Program-made: the position numbers and the translations under genes
Shown: positions 13,361-24,876 of the stretch, in pieces
How the letters are laid out: every line of letters begins with the position of its first letter
Numbering within the stretch: the stretch's first letter is position 1
Source: Nemopilema nomurai
Lineage: Eukaryota > Cnidaria > Scyphozoa > Rhizostomeae > Rhizostomatidae
Assembly: GCA_003864495.1 (NCBI GenBank)
Contig: ML133457.1
Location: 806,001-870,000, forward strand
Length of the DNA stretch: 64,000 nt
Direction of reading: 5' to 3'
Notes under the pieces: generated by a model
What the model saw: only the letters and a program-made list of their open reading frames with translations
What the model was told of the DNA's origin: nothing
The model's database searches: none

Positions 13361-14657
13361 AGAAAACGTTTTCTATCACGTGCATTGGGCTTAAAGCTGC
13401 AAAGCCACTAACTGCGATATCAGTTCATCTTTGGTTGAGGTCCATGCCAACTTTCGTACTGACACAACTTATGAGCACATTTTCAACTTGCCAAGTTGCA
13501 GTTTGCCAAGTAGCTTGGGCAAGTGGCAGTTGTGCAGTTTGTTAATCAGCTTTGCTTCTTTGAGTAAGTATTGCAAACAACATTTTAGGTAAAGAATGCA
13601 GAGTATAGAATCTTTTGATCCCTTCACCAGAACAAATTTGTAGTTAAACAATGGAAACAGAGACAGTTTATGTATGCTTAAGAATTTGTAGCAACGTCTG
13701 TCAGTAGCCTTTTCATTTCATTGGTTCTTTATGTAGAATTATATTGATTGCATTAAGCTTATGTTTCTTTAAGTATATGATAGCTTGTAGTTCCTTTTGG
13801 TTTGCAGCTAAAATCTCCAACAGAGGGTGAACTTTGATAGAAGGTCACTTTTAGTTTCCCAATTGACAAAATTAGTACCCAGAGTTCAGGAGACACTTTT
13901 AAGACACTCATCAATCGTTTGTGAAACTGCTCTAGAAGTAGATTATCATCTTGGAATGGGAGATTTCAATTTCAATAAGCATGTGAAAAGAAAACTCCTA
14001 AAAGCGAGGCTGGGGCAAGACTTACCCCTACCTCCTGACTTTTTGTCAATACTACAATAACTGCCTTCTTGTCGCGTTCAACCTTGCACTTTGGCGTGTA
14101 TCGTTTAGGCTTAGAAAATAGCACATGTTCTTAAACAAAACTCTCCCCTTTTGAACTGTGTATTTCCTTCAACAGTTTAATTAAAGGAAAACATTCAATG
14201 TAGCAGGTTCTTTATTCCACATAGTTATTGAAGAGACGACAATTGTTATGAAGTAATTCAGACATTAACTTATTTAGCTGTCTTTTGTAGTTTAAATCTC
14301 AAGCATTGCGTTATGCTTATGAAAAATTTGTTTTTATTTTTTTTTCTAAGTGGCGAAATTTTTTTGTTTGCATTATATTATATTTTGAGCAGTAATATGA
14401 AATAGTAAATTATGCTACGTTTCGTTTACGTAGCGTTTATATAAAAGATGTTTGGTTGATATATGTATGAAATATGAGGGCGTCAAATAATTTCAAAGAT
14501 TTTTATCTAGTGGAGTGCTTTATAGATAAAAACATAACGAAACAAAAGTGATCCCTAATTTTTAATCTCAACACTGAAGTGCGCATTTTACCAAGATGCC
14601 TTTTTATCTACAACAACTCTAGGATAAATGATTCAGGCCAATGCTAAAAGTGCTTTT
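13361..14657. other. Mucin 3' flank with a weak exon-like open frame
   Basis: This contains the presumed 3' UTR of the mucin gene. An open stretch at 13818-14060 follows a plausible acceptor (CTCCAACAG) and would encode about 80 residues ending LPPDFLSILQ. I do not recognise it, see no partner exon, and cannot call it a gene. The rest is AT-rich with nothing distinct. Confidence 0.3.
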
Positions 14658-15066
14658 GGCCCCGTTTACACTGCTATGGATCACCTGTTGATCCGTATCA
14701 CTCTTGATCCGTATCAATCTTGATCCGTATCACTCTTGATCCGTATCAATTTTGATCCCTATCAGAAGTGATCCGTATCAGACGTGATCCGTTTCAGACG
14801 TGATCCGTATCACTCTTGATCCGTATCAATCTTGATCCGTATCACTCTTGATCCGTATCACTCTTGATCCGTATCACTCTTGATCCGTATCACTCTTGAT
14901 CCGTATCAATTTTGATCCGTATCAATTTTGATCCCTACCAGAAGTGATCCGTATCAGACGTGATCCGTATCAGAAGTGATCCGTATCAGAAATGATCCGT
15001 ATCAGAAGTGATCCGTATCAGAAATGATCCGTATTAGAAGTGATCCGTAGAAATGGAAATGGGGGC
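14658..15066. mobile_element. Inverted-repeat element filled with a 16-bp minisatellite
   Basis: The ends are imperfect inverted repeats: GGCCCCGTTTACACTGCTATGGATCA on the left, and the right end reads as its complement with several mismatches. Between them lie about 20 copies of a 16-bp unit based on TGATCCGTATCACTCT, in three variants (CACTCT, CAATTT, CAGAAG). I read it as a MITE whose interior is tandemly amplified. I found no exact target duplication. Confidence 0.65.
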
Positions 15067-15351
15067 TTAGAGATATTTCAAAGCTTGGCAGACTTAAAAG
15101 AAAAACTGCTGCAAAAATCGAACCATCCCAACAACCAGGTCATGAAAGTTTATGACTTTTCTCAAATTATTGACCTTCCAATCATTTGACTTTCCAAACT
15201 TTCTCAGTCAATTATGATAAAAGGTACAAAGGACTTTAGCAGACATGATTCACGGCCAATGTGACTTGACAGAATTTGTGTTTCGGTAACGTTATAAGCG
15301 ATGCAAAACTGATAGTTGTGGATTTGTACTAAGGCTTTGTACTAAGGATAA

Positions 15352-16545
15352 GTATGGGGACTCATCGTTATCATCAATCTGTTCATGCTATTGTATTGAA
15401 AATATGAAATTTATTTTGAAAAAATTGAAACGAAAAATAATTTGATAATAATATTTGCAACAAAAAATTACTTTTACCTTTATTTTGACCGTCATTTTAT
15501 TTTTTATCATTCTATTTTTTCTTGGAATTTTTTTGTTTTCGTTTTTTACGCGCGGCTCATCGCTACCATTATCAAAATTAAAACGAGGCTTCACGCTCTT
15601 GTTTCTGTGACAGTCACTTGACATACACAAAGGCTACTGATGGAGCCGGGTTGGAAAAATGATTGCAATCTTGCTGAAAGACATTAGGAATTATGTTCGT
15701 CAAAAAATTGGACTTTTTGCAACGTGACTACACCTGTTATAAATAGAGTCTTCCAACGTTGGACAGGTGTATGCGCCATTTTGGAATACGCTACATTGAT
15801 GAATCTATCGATGTAAAAGTCCAGTGTGCAATTAGAGCCGAACTTGAAGGCCCTGGACAACTGCTTGGTTATAGAGCCATGTCTCAAAATGGTGCAGCAT
15901 GATATTAAAGTTCCAAGGCATTTAGACTCAAGCACCATTGTAACAGAGAAACATCTGGAGCTTGGGGGCTTGCAGCAAACCTGCTATGGAAACAGACTTT
16001 GGGAAGGCGGTCTGTGGTACCTTTGGAATATCACAGGCCAGTATGGTGTTGTTGATCGAGATTTCTTCAAAATCGGATAAGTCTACAAAGTCACGTGTAT
16101 CGAGTGGTTCAAACTTCTTGAGTCAGTTTGCCTCACAACTCATGCGCTGCACCATTTTACTGCTGGAGGCACCTGATTTCTTCTTCAAAGCAGGCTCTTC
16201 TCTTCTTTTTGCAGAACACCACTTCTCATAAAAATCCCACATTTTTCTCTTGTTTTACATTTCCTAACTGACAAGTTAAAGTGACTCGAGGTTTTGGTGG
16301 AAAATGTAACCTCGTTTTAATTTTGATAATGATAGCGATGAGCCACGCGTAAAAACGAAAACAAAAAAATTTCAAGAAAAAAGTAGAATGACAAAAAATA
16401 AACTGACGGTCAAAATAAAAGTAATTTTTGTTGCAAATAATATTTTTAAATTATTGCTTATGTTTGTTTTAATTTTTTAAAAATAAATTTCATATTTTCA
16501 ATGCAATATCATGAAAGGATTGATGATAACGATGTGCCACCATAG
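15352..16545. mobile_element. Foldback-type element with inverted repeats of about 240 bp
   Basis: The segment near 15352-15600 recurs inverted near 16305-16545 with scattered substitutions and small indels. Both arms share CATCGTTATCATCAAT at the outer end and a segment rich in AAAATTAC, TTTTGACCGTCA and ACGCGNGGCTCATCGCT. The loop of about 700 bp has short frames on both strands that I do not recognise. The long inverted arms fit a non-autonomous DNA transposon. Superfamily and target duplication could not be determined. Confidence 0.7.
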
Positions 16546-17547
16546 ATAAGTGATTGGAAAAAAAGCGCTATTAGCGAATTCAAACATAAGCGCGCTTTCC
16601 TGAACAATGACTGATATTTTGGCCGACATTTTGACATTTCTAAATATAGAACTCAAGCGTGAAGCGCACGTAAGCGGGATTGACTTAACAAGAGTTTGGT
16701 GGTTCAATAGATTCCTCTCTGGCATATCGGACAAAGTTTTACCTATTGCCCATTTATTGCAAAATAAGAGTTGGTTTCACGCTGTACAGTTATCCATTTT
16801 ATCGAGTTTGTGTGATGGAGCCAGCGAAGCTTGTGGGTAAATATCATAAAAAAACAAAAAAGTCGAGTAAATAAAGTATAGTGTGAACATTGATCAAGTA
16901 AGTGAAAACTTTCTACTAAGTTTAACGTTTGGCAGTGATGCAAATAAATACAACAAAACCACTTACCAAACCTAGTTCGCAAAGTTGAAGTCGACACAGA
17001 ACAATGAGATCAGAACGAAGCAAAGTGTCGTAAGGGCATTGCATGCCCAAGCATGCACAATTTAGCTTGGGCTGCCCATGCAAGAAACTGAGAATTGTGC
17101 AACCTGATGCCGTGAGTAAACCATTTAAACTATGTCTTATTTCGAGATGCGATCTTTGCCCATCAACTTCATAACATGACCGAATGCGAAATTCCATTTT
17201 AATCTGCTTCAAGGGGTGTCGAATGTTAACAGGGCCAAGCTGTAATTTTATATAACACATCCATACCCACTAGCAGTAATCAAAATTATACTTGCATAAT
17301 AAAAAGATGTTATATTCCACAGCTACCTAGACTTTTAAAGTCCAATCAGCTCGCATTATTAATAGTAAATGTTGTTCAATATTACCATCTCAAACACACA
17401 ATAATACGCAGTGTCAATATTTTCAAGCCATACAGTCAATTATTTCAATTTAACAATCTAATAAAAGTATTATAGTTCATTTCCATTGAATAAATGGTTT
17501 GTTGCTCGATGTTACTTTGAGCTACTTTGAGCTACTACGCCTAACAA
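16546..17547. other. Intergenic, 3' flank of carotenoid oxygenase copy A
   Basis: No gene is seen. The part nearest the stop codon (about 17400-17547) is homologous to the DNA just downstream of copy B, including the shared stretch around AACATCGAGCAACAAACCAT, so the inverted duplication extends past the coding region. Confidence 0.6.
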
Positions 17548-20500
17548 TTAATGCAGACACGCTCCATGAAATGTCAACGCCAGTTTGCAAGGAACAACAG
17601 CCCGGGCGATTTCTGTGAAGGTCTTCCCGTCAAGGAATAGGAGAAATGAAGGCTTTCCTAGGACACCGACAACTGCACTGAGCACAATGCCATCATCCTC
17701 TTCTTTAGCGTCCGGAGCTGGGACGAATACTGGTTCGGACGGGTAGCTGTCCGCCTCAACCCAGCTAATTGCTTCTTTTGTATCAACGTTGACTTTGGCA
17801 ATGTTTTCAAGAAAGAAGTCATTGTCTCGAAACACGGTGCCATAGGCATATTTGTATTTCTTTCCGTTGAATGAGTAGTTGATGCGTGGTAGCTCAAATC
17901 CTTGATAGAGAACTTCATATTCTTCTCCACTGGCAAGTTTTGCAAGTGCTTCCGGTTCTTTTTCTTCCATTCCGGATGTTGGGATTGGTAACCGGTACCT
18001 GCGAAGCATCGGTGTTGTGTAGTCCACCCCTTTCAAGCCATTTCTCAGATTGTGCAAATAGAAGGCCTGGAGCACAGAGGCATCCGGATAGCCACATACA
18101 TCCATTATGACCTCATTAGACTCTTCATAAGCGTTTACATGATGGAAGGCAAAAAAGTTTTCCACCAAGAAAGTTTTAATCAACTTCCCAGAATGGCGGT
18201 CAATTAAATGCATTCTTGACTTTAGTTCAGGCTTCCATTTCAGCAGGTCCAAGTATGACTTCTTTAAAAAGTTCATTGTTAGCATTTTCCAAAAATTTGC
18301 CAAAACAAGTGGATTCTCAATGAGAAGAAAGAAGTTCTCTGTGATTCCAAAACTATGGAAGTAGGCAGGTCCAAAAAAGCTGAACGGAATCTCGGACACA
18401 ACTGATGCACCAGAGAAGGGGCCTTCACCGTTACTGGTCTGTTGAATCTTGAAAATCTCGTATCGAAACTTGAGCCAATTTGTACTGATGTTGTAAACTT
18501 GGCCGTCTTCATCGTAGTGGGGATGCGCCAAAAGGGATCTGGGACCTAACAACGAAATTGTGTTAAGTATTAATGAATGAAAATGAAGAGTATGTTGTAA
18601 TGAATCGATAAAATTCTTCAAATTAGGCATACAAAACCAAGAAAACCCGAAATATCGTATGCAGATTTGTTCATTTTAAATCTCGTGGCATACACACATT
18701 ACAAGATCAAAACCCTGACAGTAATAACAATAGGTAAAGAAAATAAATGAAACTTCGAATAAATCAAACTATAAGCTCAAGACATCCTGCACTGCTTTTT
18801 GTGAATTACAAACAAATATGTGTAAATTGTTTTATATGTTTTACATTTTCCCTTACACTTCTGCGACATACCATGTAATGTTGACTTCAGATCATACTCC
18901 TTCATGGTTCCCAGGTTTCCTGAATCTATTTGGTAAATGTAGGGTGTCTCCGTCGTTGCGAAGATTTCTTCTTTGATCTTGACAAAATTGATGTTGCAAT
19001 TGTCTGTAAGAGCTGGTGGCAGGAAGTAAAGAAAGAACCTTTTGAAAATGTTCTTGCATGGATCCGGTGGGGCCCATGTTCCGAACCCGGGCGTTGCGAC
19101 TCGGCCATACTTCTTTGACTTGTCAAATGATTGGCTGTGCAAGTATTCGCTTGAGTACGTCACAGTTCCTTTGCTGACGACAAATTTGTGCATCAACGAC
19201 TGTCCATCAAACCAGTGATTGTAGCTGCTTTTTCCCCATTCAAATTTCGCTAGCATAGAAAGAAACACCGTTTTCAGTCAGAATCTTAATATTCAATACT
19301 TTCTAGCATTACATTCTGCACAATGGCAATGGCTCTAACAATACTTTAATTTTATGGAGAAGCTTGACTCGATGCTTTTAAGGATGCATAATACTTGGTT
19401 AATCAAAGAAGGAAAGTTGTGATAGGTCGATACAGGGCCTCCGACGATGAAGGGGCCGGAGGGCCATGGCCCCTCACTTTTTTGTAAAACAATAGACCCA
19501 TTTTAAGCATCTTTTGTTATGATTGTTATAATCTCCCTTGGCCCCTTCACTTTCCAACCTGCGTCGGAGCCCATGCGATAGATGGCAAGGAAAGTTGTGA
19601 ATTTTAGAAAACTTCAGAGATTGGAGTAAACATTTGCTGTGAATTAGTTCATAGTTGCCATATACAAACTTCAATGTCCATTTATAGAAGTTCTCTGAAG
19701 CGTGTGCCAATTTGTTGGCCCGATGGCACGCAATTTCGTCAGGCAGGCAGGCAAACGCTGTCATTAGTATGTATGTTCCGAGACAATTTCGCAGTTTCGT
19801 GTCTGAAATGTGGTTCTGCTTTAAGGCCGAGTTACACGATCACTTTTTTCCATCACTTTTTCGATATTGGACCAACACGTTGAAAAGTGATCGTGTAACA
19901 TACGTGATCGTGTAACATACACGTTTTTTTCTCCTTTTCTCGAAACTCTAGACCGTTCCCTACTCGCGAAAACATCATGTGACGTAGGAATTTGTCGGCG
20001 CCTTTGAAAAAAAGTGATGAACTTTATTTTACTCTGCTTTCGTTCAGAGTAAAATTTCCAGTAATAGAGGATTAATACCCAGTTATCGCATAAATTTCTG
20101 CAGCGAAAATGGACAAGTTGAGTATGCTACACGATCATTTTTCAACGTGTTGGTCTAATATAAAAAAAGTGATGGAAAAATGTGATCGTGTAACCCGGCC
20201 TTTAGACAAATTTGCCTCTGCAGCGAAGCAAGCATGTCATCGCAACAGGAAGTCCTTCCCATGCGAAACTTGAAACTTTCTTATACAATCATCTTTACTT
20301 TAGAATAGTGGAATCCTTTGAATTAAATAATGGTTAATAGATATATTTGCTTTAGCTACCACGTTTAGGGTTCTGGTTTTGGCACTTAGAAACGACTTTG
20401 TTTGTATATGTTTGCTCTTTCTTTGTTTCGAAATGACATCCTTTATTGAGGCTAAACTGAAAAACTTTTCACAAATATTTAGTAACGGGAGCTTGGGTAC

Positions 20501-20835
20501 TTTCTGAAACTTCAATGTGTAAGATCCATTATAGTTGTATTCGCCCTAAAAAGTTATGAAAATGAGAATAATGATTGTACACAAAAACTGGGATTATAAA
20601 ATGGGGTAAAATGTTCCAAGAGGTGGTTGAGGTTGCAGGTAGCATGCATGGTAATTGAAATAAAAGCTGTGAACTCACCCGGACCAACTCTGATCAACGT
20701 GCCTTCGAACCATTCTGGAATCTTGCCTGTGACCTTTGCTTGAACAGGAGTCGGGTGTTGGTCAGTGGTGCTGTAAAGCTCTTTTCCAATTTTGACGTAG
20801 TCGTTCGTCCCTGCATTCTCACTGCAGCCTGCCAT
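17548..20835 (-). CDS. Carotenoid cleavage oxygenase (BCO1/BCO2/RPE65 family), copy A
   Basis: Three exons on the minus strand: 20835-20679, 19249-18872 and 18545-17548. Phases match (1 and 1) and the product is 510 residues, the usual length for the family. It should use non-haem Fe(II) to cleave carotenoid or retinoid double bonds with oxygen. The four expected iron-binding histidines are visible: H188 in AHPHYD, H242 in YFHSFG, H313 in FAFHHVNAYE and H505 in LTFHGACLH. The family signatures HWFDG and PDPCKNIF are also present. The start is the ATG at 20835, giving MAGCSENAG, the same start as copy B. There is no signal peptide or membrane span, so it is probably cytosolic or peripherally membrane-bound. 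Intron 1 carries two MITE-like insertions. Whether it is a BCO1-type or BCO2-type enzyme cannot be decided from motifs. Confidence 0.93.
19433..19575. mobile_element. Small candidate MITE in intron 1 of copy A
   Basis: A segment of about 140 bp starts CAGGGCCTCCGACG and ends CGTCGGAGCCCATG, which are partial inverted repeats. CGATA flanks both sides, but not as a clean 8-bp duplication, so the boundary is uncertain. Confidence 0.4.
19824..20201. mobile_element. PIF/Harbinger-type MITE, TTA target duplication
   Basis: A 378-bp element with inverted repeats of about 75 bp. The left arm begins AGGCCGAGTTACACGATCAC and the right arm is its near complement, ending GTAACCCGGCCT. It is flanked on both sides by TTA (19821-19823 and 20202-20204), the three-base TWA duplication typical of PIF/Harbinger. 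It lies in intron 1 of carotenoid oxygenase copy A and carries no gene. Confidence 0.8.
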
Positions 20836-21619
20836 CTCCAAACACGGGTGACAATGTGAAACGATCTAAGAAAGCTTCCACACAACTTTCATTTATTGTT
20901 CGCCAATGTCTGGAGTCTGTCTGCTAGCATTGCGGATGACACTGAGAAGACAGAGATTTTTAGGGGAAATCTTGTAGTCACGCTTGCAGCGCAAGATGCA
21001 GGGGGTAACTCCAAAGTGAGATTGATTTTAGAACCACTGAACCCCCGGTTTCGCCGCATCTGTTTGAAAAGTGCCACACTTAGAGGCAAGCAAACGGGCC
21101 TTCTCCATTTGGTGAAGAGGCCTTTTCCAAAGGTTAAAGACCACATACGAACACGTAACAGTATTTCCTATTGCACTCTCCTATGTTTGCCGTTCCGTTT
21201 TTCGATGCTTTGTGTGTCTCTAGTAGGTCACGTAAGGACAGTTTGTTGTCTCTAAAGGACACCGCCAGTATCAAATTTCTGCAGCGGTTCCAGAGGGAAG
21301 CCGGGTTACGACCTATTGGTCTTCCCAACAAAAGATTTGTTAGTGCATTATTGAAAACATCCAGGGTATGAATTTGTGCAAGCAGAGAGATTGAACTCTG
21401 AATCGATATTGACAGATGTAACACAGCGATTTGGCAGTATGAAGGTTTCAAATTTGAACCATAGTCAATAGAAAAACACTGGTCTGGAAAGCCGGCAAAC
21501 ATCAAAAGAATATCTTATTGTTAGGATTTTTGAAAGTCACGTGACATTATCCGTGCACACTGCTTCGGCCACTACTCTTGTATGCTTTGATCGTGGATAT
21601 ATATTATGTCAATTTTATC

Positions 21620-21883
21620 ATGCCCGGCGATAATTGTGCAGTTTTAATTGTGGAAGCAGCCGTAGAACGAAAGGTATTGGAATTTTTAAACTTCCAACGG
21701 CAAATAACGACGAAAAAATGAAATGGAGGGAACTTCTCCTGAACGAAATAACGAAGAGCAGGGTACTGGACAAGGCCTTCAAAGAAAGAGTGAAAAATGA
21801 CAGAGTTTCTATATGTGAAAAACATTTCCTACCAGAGCAAATAGAATTTTTTAAGTATCTAGCATTCGATTTGATGCTAATAG
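21620..21883 (+). pseudogene. THAP-domain protein fragment, frameshifted
   Basis: From the ATG at 21620 the frame reads MPGDNCAV, then shifts by one base in a T run near 21641-21645, after which the THAP domain continues as FNCGSSRRTKGIGIFKLP. The C2CH zinc pattern is present (C-A-V-F-N-C near the start, a central W, then SICEKHF), and so is the FKLP segment. THAP domains bind DNA and are common in transposases and proteins derived from them. The frame is cut after about 85 codons by the hAT-like element inserted at 21884. The shift may be real decay or a homopolymer error. Confidence 0.75.
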
Positions 21884-23154
21884 CAGAGGTGGAAAAGAAT
21901 TTTTTCTTTCTGGGAACCTAAGGGTCTGGCTCAAAACTTTCTGCAAGATTTTAAAGGGTAGACAAATAAACTTTCTGTTTTGCCTGAGTATCTCTTTACT
22001 TAGTTGATGCATAGGAGAGCGAAAACTTAATTTTAAGAAGTATACTTCTTCTCATTTGGATGTTTAACTTGTTTTTATTTCAATGCTTAATTAATTTTTT
22101 TCACAAAATGTTGCTATGAAAGGTTAAATCGAAAGTGTAAAATTGTCACGCAATTAACTTGTTTCCATTTCAGTGACATTACACATCAGAGATCTTGACT
22201 ATTAGTAAATGTCAAAGTCTAAAAACGTTATTTTTCCATGAAGGGCAACTTGCTTGGCTGTTTGAGCAATCTGTTTAATACTTTGGAGCCACCTGCATGA
22301 TTGTTCCAAAACAGAATTCATTGATTCTTTGATAACTGCATCAGCATGGGCCAGATTTGGGCCATTGATGACAATTATAAATTCCTGTGTCGTGCTTTCT
22401 TCGTTCCTCCTAGCATCAAAATGGTTCTCAAAAATTGTTACCAGAGACTCCAGCACTGATTCACAGGATACTTTGACACAACACACACTGATTGCCTGCA
22501 TAACCATTTCAATTTCAGTTAAAAGAGCTAGCTTTGGATCGACAAATTGTTTCAGAATGTCTTTAGGATCTGTTAAACACAGCTTTTCAAGATTATGTGG
22601 CTTTGTTAATCCTCCAAGTCTTTTCAAGAAAAGCCTGTACTGTCCCTTTAACTCTTCATCTGAAAAGTTATTTAGCGACCTAACTGGTATTGAACGGATA
22701 GCATCTACAAACAAAGGACCTTGGATAGCAGCATTCTTTATGTGCCCACTATCTGGACCCTTCAACTTGGCGCTTACGCCATAGTGCCAGAAATATTTTC
22801 TGTGAAAGTAGAATTCCAGTCCCCATCTCAGTGTGAATCATGGTTTGTCTTAAAAGTTCAGCTGCCAAAAAAGTTTTGGTGGTGAGTGGTTGAGGTTTCT
22901 GTGAGATACTAAGTGTAAATAATGTGCACAGAGAATTTCTTTCCAATGGAAAGAGACTATGCCCTACGTCCATTAACAACTCAGATTTAGCTGCTCACAT
23001 GCAAGTTTAAATAATATTTTCTGCTAATTTTACATAACTAATGTTCTCAATTTTTTATTTAATGTAAAACTTCCAAAAATTTTCTGTGAAACTTTCTGCT
23101 GATATTTTGATCCAGAAAAATAGTTCCCAGGTTCCGATACTTTTTCCACCTCTG
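21884..23154. mobile_element. hAT-like element nested in the THAP transposon, 8-bp TSD GCTAATAG
   Basis: A 1271-bp element begins CAGAGGTGGAAAAG and ends CTTTTTCCACCTCTG. It is flanked by identical GCTAATAG at 21876-21883 and 23155-23162. An 8-bp duplication with ends of the CAGAGGTG type is characteristic of hAT elements. Sub-terminal bases also match imperfectly in inverted orientation (TGGGAACCT on the left, its complement on the right). It carries a broken minus-strand reading frame. Confidence 0.88.
22202..22979 (-). pseudogene. Transposon-encoded protein fragment, probably hAT-associated
   Basis: A minus-strand frame at 22202-22838 encodes about 210 residues, including FWHYGVSAKLKGPDSGHIKN and ESVLESLVTIFENHFDARRN. 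An upstream frame at 22979-22749 (ELLRQTMIHTEMGTG) runs into it and looks like the same protein after a frame change near 22800-22840. The ESLVTIFENHFDARR segment resembles proteins encoded by animal hAT-like repeats, but I do not see a full dimerisation or catalytic core. It lies wholly inside the 8-bp-duplicated element and ends 316 bp from its left end. Confidence 0.5.
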
Positions 23155-23350
23155 GCTAATAGCCTAGTTAAATTTGTGATTTTCCTATATTATACCTTTT
23201 TCATAAACATTTACTCGATCGTTGAAAGATCGATCGCGAGTGAACCTTGAAGCCAGCGGTTAGGAGCCTAGGCCTGTCTATTTTATCATGAGTACATTTT
23301 CAGGCCCCAAACAATTTTAAAACTGTAAGCCCACCCCTTTCAATATGAGT

Positions 23351-23617
23351 TTCGTACCGACGGCACTGCATGAATTTCGTACCGACGGCACTGCATGAAT
23401 TTCGTACCGACGGCACTGCATGAATTTCGTACCGACGGCACTGCATGAATTTCGTACCGACGGCACTGCATGAATTTCGTACCGACGGCACTGCATGAAT
23501 TTCGTACCGACGGCACTGCATGAATTTCGTACCGACGGCACTGCATGAATTTCGTACCGACGGCACTGCATGAATTTCGTACCGACGGCACTGCATGAAT
23601 TTCGTACCGACGGCACT
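23351..23617. repeat. 25-bp minisatellite, about 11 copies
   Basis: Perfect tandem copies of a unit containing TTCGTACCGACGGCACTGCA plus TGAAT. Because 25 is not a multiple of three and the unit has no stop on the minus strand, all three minus frames stay open through the array. The predicted peptides (SAVGTKFMQCRRYEIHAVPS) are artefacts. It lies in the THAP element, right of the nested hAT copy. Confidence 0.95.
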
Positions 23618-24140
23618 CAACAATAAGAAACTCAACAAATCCTCTCACAGTATGTTAAAGAATATTTATCAAATGCAATTTCAAAATTGCAATTTTGTTA
23701 ATGGTACAAATAATTGAATGTAAATGCCTATCCGATTTTATCACAGCGAATAAAACAAAGCAAAGATAACTCTGGGGGCCTAAGATCGATTCTGAGAAGC
23801 TACTCAAGCTAATTGAAAGATTTGATTTATTGAATATGTGAAACTAGTACTTTGGGTATCGAGGATTTAATTTGTCTCAATTGTACATTTACTTTGATCT
23901 TACAAAATCTATTGTATACCGATGTTGATGTCTCCATGCAGAAAGCATACCAACAATCAGGGTCCGAAATTTGGCCGATAAGAACAAAAAAAGCTGAACA
24001 GCATTGCCGACTTAATGGAATTAATTTTCTGATCTTTCAGGAAAAAATTAAAAAACGGAAGTATTTTCATCAGTGGTAAATTTTGTTGAGAGAGCAAGCA
24101 AGATGGAAAGAATCAACCAGTAGTTGTTAGAAATACGTAC

Positions 24141-24332
24141 GAGGCCCTTATCAGTCATTGATCGGTTTAATCTTCTACTTAGGCTTACTTCATCGTCAAA
24201 CTCATGTTGCAAACTCTCCTCTAACTCCAGAGCCTCAAAGATTGCGTCCAAATTTTCATCTGATTCCTCTGAATTTTCATTATGTTGGGAAATTCTACGA
24301 GAAGATCTGCGACGTTCGTTGTTTTCTGCCAT
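24141..24332 (-). CDS. Acidic/basic N-terminal exon within the THAP transposon
   Basis: The ATG at 24332 opens MAENNERRRSSRRISQ, followed by an acidic stretch (SEESDENLDAIFEALELEES) and SLSRRLNRSMTDKGL. It ends at a good donor (GTACGT at 24140-24135), giving 64 codons in phase 0. It reads inward from the right inverted repeat, so it is probably exon 1 of a second transposon protein. I see no downstream partner exon. Function is unknown. Confidence 0.45.
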
Positions 24333-24602
24333 TATAAAACACTTCCGTGCAAGGCTGTGCACGGATATTGTCACGTGACTGGAGAATTCAACATGCTTTC
24401 AAATAATGCGAAAAGCCCTTTGATGTTTGCCGGCCTTCCAGACCAGTGTTTTTCTAATGACTATGTTTGAACGAAAAATACAAAACATCTGGGAAAGCTT
24501 AGAGTGAAAGCTTGTTTGAGATAGAGATTAGGACTTGCATTGTATGATCCTGTGCAAGTGTCTCCTCTCTTCCAATTCATCTAGCCTGGATTATTGCTCC
24601 TT

Positions 24603-24621
24603 CCCCCCCCCCCCCCCCCCC
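24603..24621 (+). repeat. Poly-C tract
   Basis: About 18 consecutive C residues between the THAP transposon and the RAD51AP1 promoter. Similar C or G runs occur near 29440, 30342, 40636 and 50104. Confidence 0.8.
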
Positions 24622-24876
24622 ACATCTCCCTAGAACGATATATTTTGCTAACGATATACTGTTTTAGAGTCAGTTATTTTCTTTCACCAATAATTGGAAA
24701 ACTAATTGGTCGTCTTTTAACAGTTTAGGTGTCAATGAAAAGTAAGGCTTACAGAGTACCTGAAAATTTCGAATTCAGGATTGGTTGCTTTGAGCTGTTT
24801 TCTATGCAAAAAAAATCTAATCCAGAAACTTCCCTTGCTTATAATATGAAATAGAGGCAGAAGAATCAAGTTGAGG

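Larger units (their letters stand above)
21460..24466. mobile_element. Decayed two-gene DNA transposon with a THAP gene
   Basis: Inverted repeats of about 100 bp bound this element. The left one at about 21460-21560 contains AACACTGGTCTGGAAAGCCG and GTCACGTGACATTATCCGTG; the right one at about 24345-24466 is its complement with mismatches. Inside are a broken THAP-domain gene reading inward from the left and an acidic first exon reading inward from the right. An internal hAT-like insertion and a 25-bp minisatellite add to the interior. The gene content points to the P/Kolobok/ISL2EU-like group of THAP-associated transposons, but I see no complete transposase and no clean target duplication. 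Confidence 0.75.

Noticed and set aside
20460..20535. A minus-strand exon reading EYNYNGSYTLKFQKVPKLP in intron 1 of copy A
   Set aside because: It follows a TTTTTAG acceptor, but joining it to exon 1 in phase 1 gives an early stop. Copy B has no counterpart, and exon 1 joins exon 2 directly in the right phase.
21134..21505. A 123-residue minus-strand protein at the left end of the THAP element
   Set aside because: Its first residues (FAGFPDQCF) are the transposon inverted repeat, also readable at the right end (FAGLPDQCF). The rest is not protein-like.
23351..23617. A CRISPR-like regular array
   Set aside because: The 25-bp units are directly adjacent with no spacers, and the genome is eukaryotic.
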